Shown: piece by piece, positions 16,262-20,486 of the stretch
How the letters are laid out: each line of letters begins with the position of its first letter
Numbering within the stretch: the stretch's first letter is position 1
Assembly (NCBI GenBank): GCA_045580875.1
Contig: JAZNOP010000132.1
Span: 1-20,486 of the forward strand
From: SIG598 sp045580875
GTDB lineage: Bacteria; Bacillota; Clostridia; Oscillospirales; Acutalibacteraceae
Direction of reading: 5' to 3'
Length of the DNA: 20,486 bases
Made by a program: the position numbers and the translations under genes
Notes under the pieces: generated by a model
The model's database searches: none
What the model saw: the letters and a program-made list of their open reading frames with translations, nothing else
Told to the model about the DNA's origin: nothing

Positions 16262-16430
16262 AAAGCCTTCCCCTTGAGGGGAAGGTGGGCGGCTTGCCGC
16301 CCGGATGAGGTGTAGAGCACGAAGTGCTCGTGCCAACATCGCATAGCGATGCCATTTTTAACGACCGCGACAGGCGCGGTCTACACCTCATCAGTCACTT
16401 CGTGACAGCTTCTCCTCAAGGAGAAGCCTT
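16262..16430. repeat. MITE-like intergenic repeat with imperfect terminal inverted repeats and internal hairpins
   Basis: This fills most of the 293-bp gap between the OppA-like gene and folE. The two ends are inverted copies matching at about 20 of 24 positions (from 16263 and from 16430 inward: AAGCCTTCCCCTTGAGGGGA against AAGGCTTCTCCTTGAGGAGA). Each end is itself a hairpin. Inside the ends is another pair (GATGAGGTGTA at about 16303-16313 with TACACCTCATC at 16382-16392). Local hairpins are GGGCGG/CCGCCC (16287-16302), GAGCAC/GTGCTC (16315-16329), CATCGC/GCGATG (16337-16351), GACCGCG/CGCGGTC (16363-16381) and GTCAC/GTGAC (16394-16404). No gene is visible in it. I recall closely similar intergenic repeats in gut Clostridia; copy number here is unchecked. 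Confidence 0.8.
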
Positions 16431-16508
16431 CCGATGCGGTCGCAACTCTTCCTCCACTAAACTAAAATTTACCAACTACCGACCACCCCACGAAAGGACA
16501 GATATATA

Positions 16509-17087
16509 ATGAACAATAAAGTCGACAAGGAACGAATTGCCGCCGCAGTGCGTGAAATACTCATCGCTGTCGGCGAGGACCCCGAAAGAGAGGGTCTGCT
16601 GGAAACTCCCGACCGTGTCGCAAGAATGTATGAGGAGGTCTTCAGCGGTCTGCATGACGACCCCACAAGACACATCAAGCTTTTCACCGATGACAGCGGC
16701 AATGACGGCATGGTGCTCATCAAGGATATCCCCATGTATTCCATGTGCGAGCATCACCTGCTGCCATTCACAGGCAAGTGCCATATCGCATATATTCCGA
16801 AAAACGGACGTATTCTCGGTCTGAGCAAGTTTGCAAGAATTGTCGACTGCTTTGCCCGCCGTCCGCAGGTGCAGGAGAGACTGACCAATCAGATTGCCGA
16901 CTTTATCACAGAATACCTCGAGCCGCAGGGTGTCGCGGTTATCATTGAGGCGGAGCATCTGTGCATGACCATGCGAGGCGCGCGTGCCGCAGGCAGCTCC
17001 ACACAGACCAGCGCACTGCGCGGAATCATGCGCTCTGATGCGCGTACCAGAGCAGAGGCGCTCAGCCTGCTCAACGAGAAAAGATAA
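16509..17087 (+). CDS. folE: GTP cyclohydrolase I FolE
   Basis: A 192-residue GTP cyclohydrolase I, which makes 7,8-dihydroneopterin triphosphate from GTP, the first step to folate (and also to queuosine-type deazapurines). The Zn-binding and catalytic motif MCEHHLLPFTGKCHIAYIP (Cys 80, His 82, His 83) and the third Zn ligand in EAEHLCMTMRG (Cys 152) are present. So are GLSKFARIVDCFARRPQVQERLTNQIADFI and SSTQTSALRGIM. ATG at 16509 with AAAGGA upstream. Its stop overlaps the folP start by one base (TAATG), so the two are probably cotranslated. No folB, folK or folC is in the window. No promoter is seen clearly between the MITE-like repeat and the gene. Confidence 0.97.
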   Translation: MNNKVDKERIAAAVREILIAVGEDPEREGLLETPDRVARMYEEVFSGLHDDPTRHIKLFTDDSGNDGMVLIKDIPMYSMCEHHLLPFTGKCHIAYIPKNGRILGLSKFARIVDCFARRPQVQERLTNQIADFITEYLEPQGVAVIIEAEHLCMTMRGARAAGSSTQTSALRGIMRSDARTRAEALSLLNEKR

Positions 17088-17914
17088 TGAACAGCTGGAA
17101 AATCAAAAACGGTCTGCTTCTCTTTACTGAGGGCAGACCGCTTATTATGGGCATTGTAAATATTACGCCTGATTCCTTTTCTGACGGCGGAATGTACAGC
17201 AGCGCTGAGTCGGCGGTGAGCCGCATGGCAGAGCTTGCTGCGCAGGGGGCGGATATTCTCGATATAGGCGGACAGTCCACCCGCCCGGGACATACTCCCG
17301 TAAGCGCGCAGGAGGAATGGGAGCGGCTGCAGCCGGTCTTTGAGCTGCTCGCAGACCGGAGAATCAGCCTTCCGCCTGTCTCTGTGGATACGTATTATCC
17401 GCTTGTTGCAAAGAATGCAATCGAATACGGTGCGGCAATTATAAACGATGTGACCGGCTTCGATGACCCTGCCATGCGCCGGCTTGCAGCTGAGACCGGC
17501 TGCGGCTGTGTGATTATGCATCACGATGATATAACAGCATCAGCAGACCCGACAGTGCCTGTGCGTGAGTTTTTCGAGCGCCGGGTGGAGGAGTGTACCG
17601 CCGCCGGAATAAAGCCGGAGCAGATGGTGCTCGATATCGGAATAGGCTTCGGCAAGACCCGAGAGCAGGAGCTCGAGCTGATAAAGCGCTGCGGAGAATG
17701 CGCAGTGTATGACCTGCCGGTGCTCGTGGGCGCATCGCGCAAGCGGCTGACCGTGTGGGCGATGGAGCGCGAGGGTGTTGAAAATGCCGCCGCCCTGCCG
17801 ATGACCGCCCGCGACCCGATGACCTGCCGTCTGCATGATATGGCTCACACCGCCGGCGCAAGGGTGATACGTGTGCATGATGTCAATGGCAGTGTGAGAA
17901 AATTCAACCTGTAA
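17087..17914 (+). CDS. folP: Dihydropteroate synthase FolP
   Basis: A 275-residue dihydropteroate synthase, which joins p-aminobenzoate to the pterin pyrophosphate; it is the sulfonamide target. Motifs in order: PLIMGIVNITPDSFSDGG (pterin site, with Asn), GADILDIGGQSTRPG, VSVDTYYPLVAKNAIEYGAAIINDVTGF, VIMHHDD, MVLDIGIGFGKT, PVLVGASRKR and a closing GARVIRVHDV. Length is normal. It starts within the folE stop codon (ATG at 17087). A perfect 13-bp inverted repeat begins in its last codons (17897-17909) and pairs with 17938-17950, overlapping the predicted promoter of the next gene. Confidence 0.96.
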   Translation: MNSWKIKNGLLLFTEGRPLIMGIVNITPDSFSDGGMYSSAESAVSRMAELAAQGADILDIGGQSTRPGHTPVSAQEEWERLQPVFELLADRRISLPPVSVDTYYPLVAKNAIEYGAAIINDVTGFDDPAMRRLAAETGCGCVIMHHDDITASADPTVPVREFFERRVEECTAAGIKPEQMVLDIGIGFGKTREQELELIKRCGECAVYDLPVLVGASRKRLTVWAMEREGVENAAALPMTARDPMTCRLHDMAHTAGARVIRVHDVNGSVRKFNL

Positions 17915-17950
17915 GTCTGTCGGAATCAGATCAATACGGTTGAATTTTCT
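17897..17950 (+). repeat. Perfect 13-bp inverted repeat at the folP end, with a competing stem
   Basis: AGAAAATTCAACC (17897-17909, in the last folP codons) is the exact complement of GGTTGAATTTTCT (17938-17950), with a 28-nt loop. A second stem is possible, AATCAGA (17924-17930) with TCTGATT (17948-17954), and it shares bases with the first, so the two exclude each other. There is no clear T-run after the first stem, so it is not a typical terminator. The right arm also holds the -35 box of the following predicted promoter. Confidence 0.65.
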
Positions 17951-17968
17951 GATTATACCTATTATAGT
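17940..17968 (+). promoter_or_regulatory. Predicted sigma-A promoter of the TPR-like gene
   Basis: TTGAAT at 17940-17945, a 17-nt spacer, and TATAGT at 17963-17968. The boxes match the vegetative consensus at 4 and 5 of 6 positions. The -35 box lies in the right arm of the inverted repeat at 17897-17950. This would give a leader of about 80 nt before the ATG at 18057. Confidence 0.6.
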
Positions 17969-17999
17969 AATAGATAAATACACTGCACAGCGGTAAAGT

Positions 18000-18040
18000 G
18001 CTGAAACAGCAGGCACAGCCGGATGTGCCAAGTGACTTGG
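18000..18040 (+). other. Folded 5' leader with three small hairpins before the TPR-like gene
   Basis: Three stems follow one another: GCTG/CAGC (18000-18010), GGCACA/TGTGCC with the loop GCCGGA (18012-18029), and CCAAG/CTTGG (18028-18040, sharing two bases with the second, so the second and third compete). The ribosome binding site AAGGGGGA follows directly. I compared it by eye with the riboswitch classes I know and find no match. It may simply be a structured leader. Confidence 0.4.
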
Positions 18041-18056
18041 ATAAGGGGGAACAATT

Positions 18057-19034
18057 ATGGCAGCAGGAACAAAGACAGAGGAAAAAAATATTGCGCTGAC
18101 GTCGGCAGAAGAAGATATGATGGCATTTGAGCGCAGACAACGCCGTATCAATAGAAGAGTCAGATGGATAATCTGTGCTGTTTTAGTGATTGCCGCTGCA
18201 GTTTTAGGTTTCAGATACGCCGGAGATTTCATAAAGAACAGCTTCAGAGAATACAGTCAGGCGACTGAGTACAGCATGGCGACAGAGAACTTTGAAAGCG
18301 GCAAATACTACGAGGCATGGATGATGTTCAGCAATATTTCCGATTATGAGGACAGCGCAGAAATGGCTCTGAAGGCTCGTTACGCTTATGCTGACTATCT
18401 TTTTTCAACAGAGCAGTTTGATAAAGCTGAGGAGATTTTTGCCGAGCTTGGTGATTACAAGGACAGCAAGGCACGCATCGAAGAATGTACCATGGGCAGA
18501 GGTATTCTGCTCTACCGCCAGGGTGAATACGAAGAGGCGGAAAAACTGTTCAGTGCATTCTATTGGGAAAAGCCGCTTGCAGAAGCATATCACGAACTGT
18601 GCCGGTTCCGTAAAGACTGCCGTTATGCCGGCATAGGCTTCAATCAGGTGCTGCACTATTATTATATCTTCCAGAGATATTCCAATGTCAAGGACTTTGA
18701 GGGGCTCACAGCCGACCCGATGTTCCATGGAATCAGATTCTTCAGTGATTACACATGGTCTGACGGAAATGGCTTTGTAATCAAGACATCAAGGGATAAC
18801 ACCGTCGAGGTGGAGATGGAGGTAACAAATCTGCCGTGGATGCTTATTGAGGTAGATGACGATGATACCAACAATGTATTCACAATAAGACAGGACGACG
18901 GTCTGTATGTATATATGGGCAGTTACAACTGGTTCAGAATAGTCAGCTTCAGCGGCTATGATACCCTTGAGCCTGAATGGGTAATCATTGAGGACATGGG
19001 CGGTAATAAATATACCCTTTGCAGAGAGGGATAA
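18057..19034 (+). CDS. Membrane-anchored protein with TPR-like repeats; function unknown
   Basis: A 325-residue protein. The N-terminus is polar and cytoplasmic (charged, with RRQRRINRRVRW just before the span), followed by one membrane span at about 36-55. Repeats with the TPR-like pattern follow (about 70-185): YYEAWMMFSNISDYEDSAEMALKARYAYADYLFS, FDKAEEIFAELGDYKDSKARIEEC, RQGEYEEAEKLFSAF. The GDYKDS unit is common in secreted or membrane-bound Firmicutes proteins. The last 100 residues are beta-rich and aromatic. The exact family is not known to me. The ATG at 18057 has AAGGGGGA upstream. It seems to be monocistronic: its own predicted promoter precedes it and a strong terminator follows at 19073-19104. 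Confidence 0.85.
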   Translation: MAAGTKTEEKNIALTSAEEDMMAFERRQRRINRRVRWIICAVLVIAAAVLGFRYAGDFIKNSFREYSQATEYSMATENFESGKYYEAWMMFSNISDYEDSAEMALKARYAYADYLFSTEQFDKAEEIFAELGDYKDSKARIEECTMGRGILLYRQGEYEEAEKLFSAFYWEKPLAEAYHELCRFRKDCRYAGIGFNQVLHYYYIFQRYSNVKDFEGLTADPMFHGIRFFSDYTWSDGNGFVIKTSRDNTVEVEMEVTNLPWMLIEVDDDDTNNVFTIRQDDGLYVYMGSYNWFRIVSFSGYDTLEPEWVIIEDMGGNKYTLCREG

Positions 19035-19072
19035 TCAGAGAATAAACGGCAATACAGCAATATACTTAAAAG

Positions 19073-19104
19073 AAAAGAGCGCTGTCACAGGACAGCGCTC
19101 TTTT
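19073..19104. terminator. Bidirectional intrinsic terminator between convergent genes
   Basis: A perfect 14-bp stem (AAAAGAGCGCTGTC at 19073-19086 with its complement at 19091-19104) around the loop ACAG. It ends in T on each strand (TTTT at 19101-19104 on the plus strand, and the equivalent A-run at 19073-19076 for the minus strand). It lies between the ends of the TPR-like gene and the convergent degV gene, so it should stop both. Confidence 0.93.
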
Positions 19105-19120
19105 GATATACAGCGTGATT

Positions 19121-19987
19121 TTATTTTGTCATGAACAGAATGCCGAGGCAGCCGGGACCGCAGTGGCTGGAGATGGTGCAGCTTGCACGGGTGATGAAGA
19201 TTTCGTCAAACTTTTTGGTCTTCTTCAGCTCAGCCTTGACTGAATCGATAATTGCCTGATCAACACCGGAATGGGTGATGAAGATGTGGTCGCCCACGAT
19301 GGTGTCGCCGTACTTTGCAAGCTGATCCCTGACGTAGTCAAGAACGCACTTGTCAAACTTGCCGCGATACTTCTTGCCGACGCCCATGGAGCCGCCTGCA
19401 GTGTTGTTGACCTCGATGCTGGGCTTGATGCCGAGCACGTTTGCGCCGAATGCAGCAACAGCAGAGCATCTGCCGCCTGCAGCAAGGAACTTGAGGGTGT
19501 CAAGAACAAAGCTTGCGTGGGACTTTGCGGTAAGTGCGTTTACTTCCTCAGCAACCTGAGCGGCAGACTTGCCCTCAGCGATGCGCTTTGCAGCCTCAAT
19601 GACGAGCAGACCGGTACCGGTGGAAAGATTCTGGGAGTCAACAACATATACACCCTCGAGAGATTCGGCAGCCAGCTTTGCATTGTTATGAGAAGCGGAA
19701 AGAGCCGAACCGAGGTTGATGTGAACGACCTCGCAGCCGTTCTCAACAAACTGACGGAAGAAATCCTCGTACTCGCCGATGCTTACAGCAGCGGTGCGCG
19801 GGAGGGTGCCGTCCTTATAGAAACGTGCGTAAATCTCATCGGGGAAGATGTTGATGCTGTCGTCGTAGGATTTGTTGTCGAGAGTGATGTGCATGGGCTG
19901 GAAAGCCTCTACGTTATAGCGGGCTTTGAGTTCTGCGCCGAGATCGCAGGTGCTGTCAGCGGTAAGAATTACTTTTTTGTCAGCCAT
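19121..19987 (-). CDS. DegV family protein (fatty-acid binding)
   Basis: A 288-residue DegV protein. Family members bind long-chain fatty acids and serve with the FakA kinase in acyl phosphate formation (known for FakB). Visible features: the start VILTADSTCDLG (TCD motif), LPRTAAVSIGEYEDFF (the T of the TS/PT motif), HINLGSALSASHNNA, VYVVDSQNLSTGTGLLVIEAA, LDTLKFLAAGGRCSA and the ending SSHCGPGCLGILFM. The first domain holds the lipid contact residues. The longer reading from 20071 adds 28 residues with no ribosome binding site, so the ATG at 19987 is chosen; it has a strong GGAAGGAAGG. It lies 118 bp downstream of groEL on the same strand. Function of this member unknown, and no FakA gene is seen. 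Confidence 0.94.
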   Translation of the reverse strand: MADKKVILTADSTCDLGAELKARYNVEAFQPMHITLDNKSYDDSINIFPDEIYARFYKDGTLPRTAAVSIGEYEDFFRQFVENGCEVVHINLGSALSASHNNAKLAAESLEGVYVVDSQNLSTGTGLLVIEAAKRIAEGKSAAQVAEEVNALTAKSHASFVLDTLKFLAAGGRCSAVAAFGANVLGIKPSIEVNNTAGGSMGVGKKYRGKFDKCVLDYVRDQLAKYGDTIVGDHIFITHSGVDQAIIDSVKAELKKTKKFDEIFITRASCTISSHCGPGCLGILFMTK

Positions 19988-20046
19988 TTTTGTGACCTTC
20001 CTTCCTTTGTTTCCGGCAGCCGGGTAAGCGAAAGCCGGTTTATACG

Positions 20047-20079
20047 GCGCACAGGCAGACGTTTTGCTCACCTGTGCGC
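20047..20079 (-). other. Stem-loop in the groEL-degV interval
   Basis: GCGCACAGG at 20047-20055 pairs perfectly with 20071-20079 around a 15-nt loop. It lies 27 bp after the groEL stop. There is no T-run on the minus strand, so it is not a standard terminator; it might be a processing or stabilising hairpin of the groEL message, or slow down readthrough into degV. Confidence 0.45.
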
Positions 20080-20105
20080 TGATACTTTGCCGGTCGATTG
20101 ATTAA

Positions 20106-20486
20106 TTAATACATTCCCATGCCGCCGGTGGGGTCGCCCATCGGTGCAGCGGCAGGCTCCTTCTTGTCAGCAACAAGGGACTCGGTGGTGAGTACCATTG
20201 AAGCAACAGAAGCAGCGTTCTGGATTGCGGAACGGGTGACCTTGGTCGGGTCAACGATACCGGCAGCAATCATATCGACATACTCGTCGGTAGCGAAGTT
20301 GTAGCCGAAGCCGTTCTTGCCTTCGCGGCGGATATTCTCGATGATGACAGAGCCCTCAAGACCTGCGTTGCTTGCAATCTGGCGGACCGGCTCCTCAAGA
20401 GCGCGGACAACGATGCGTACGCCGGTCTGAATGTCGCCGGTGGTGGTTTCGATGAGCTTTGAAACCTCATCAATGGTGTTGAGCAG
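20106..20486 (-). CDS. groEL: Chaperonin GroEL, C-terminal 126 residues, cut by window edge
   Basis: The C-terminal equatorial part of the 60-kDa chaperonin. The visible stretch starts LLNTIDEV and contains GDIQTGVRIVVRALEEPVRQIASNAGLEGSVI, then NGFGYNFATDEYVDM and AAGIVDPTKVTRSAIQNAASVASMVLTTESLVADKKEPA. It ends in the flexible PMGDPTGGMGMY tail, a shortened form of the usual GGM repeat. The stop is TAA (complement of 20106-20108). Its promoter and groES lie beyond the right edge, so CIRCE control cannot be checked here. The hrcA repressor gene for such control lies about 18 kb away in the same window. Confidence 0.98.
   Translation of the reverse strand: MLNTIDEVSKLIETTTGDIQTGVRIVVRALEEPVRQIASNAGLEGSVIIENIRREGKNGFGYNFATDEYVDMIAAGIVDPTKVTRSAIQNAASVASMVLTTESLVADKKEPAAAPMGDPTGGMGMY

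Noticed and set aside
16431..16508. A THF-type riboswitch before folE, which some Clostridia carry
   Set aside because: The conserved core was looked for and not seen; the gap is taken up by the MITE-like repeat.
19988..20071. A longer DegV start at 20071
   Set aside because: No ribosome binding site, non-conserved extra residues, and a strong GGAAGGAAGG before the ATG at 19987.
19271..20101. A 276-codon plus-strand open frame opposite degV
   Set aside because: Antisense shadow; the minus strand encodes a clear DegV protein.

Overview
The window looks like the chromosome of a low-GC-lineage (Gram-positive-type) Clostridia, most likely an Oscillospiraceae/Ruminococcus-like gut or rumen bacterium. 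Reasons: an hrcA-grpE-dnaK operon behind a perfect CIRCE operator, a DnaK lacking the N-terminal insert typical of Gram-negative DnaK, strong Shine-Dalgarno sequences, the ecfA-ecfT-truA block, a DegV protein and a MITE-like intergenic repeat of a kind I recall from gut Clostridia. The taxonomic call is inference; no rRNA or tRNA is present.

Left edge, minus strand (1-2650): a heat-shock operon read right to left, hrcA, grpE, then dnaK (cut by the window edge). One sigma-A-type promoter (TTGACA, 17 nt, TATGCT) sits directly upstream of a perfect CIRCE element, so HrcA should repress its own operon. Next to it lies a roughly 240-bp non-coding block with nested perfect inverted repeats (2680-2920), followed by an AT-rich promoter for the plus-strand genes.

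Plus strand 3093-8619: five close-set genes that look like one uncharacterised envelope module. They are a single-span membrane protein with a very Tyr/Gln/Gly/Arg-rich disordered cytoplasmic N-terminus, a multi-span membrane protein, a complete sensor histidine kinase with no response regulator beside it, a secreted lipoprotein, and a small DUF2809-type membrane protein. A PTS EIIC-like membrane protein follows (8647-9687).

Plus strand 9777-13460: an ATP-grasp-like protein whose gene overlaps the start of an ECF transporter ATPase (EcfA2 type), then EcfT and the tRNA pseudouridine synthase TruA. The partner ATPase EcfA1, usual in this cluster, is absent from the window. Plus strand 13514-16215: a divergent LCP-like membrane protein and an OppA-like lipoprotein without its permease.

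Plus strand 16262-19034: a hairpin-rich MITE-like repeat, then folE and folP (folate synthesis, start/stop overlapping by one base), then a membrane-anchored TPR-like protein with its own predicted promoter and a folded leader. A strong bidirectional terminator (19073-19104) separates it from the convergent minus-strand genes degV and groEL (C-terminus only, cut by the right edge).

The best candidate for something undescribed is the 3093-8619 module, mainly the prion-like membrane protein together with an orphan kinase. The nested-repeat block at 2680-2920 and the ATP-grasp/ECF overlap come next. No CRISPR array, phage gene, transposase or recognised defence system is visible.
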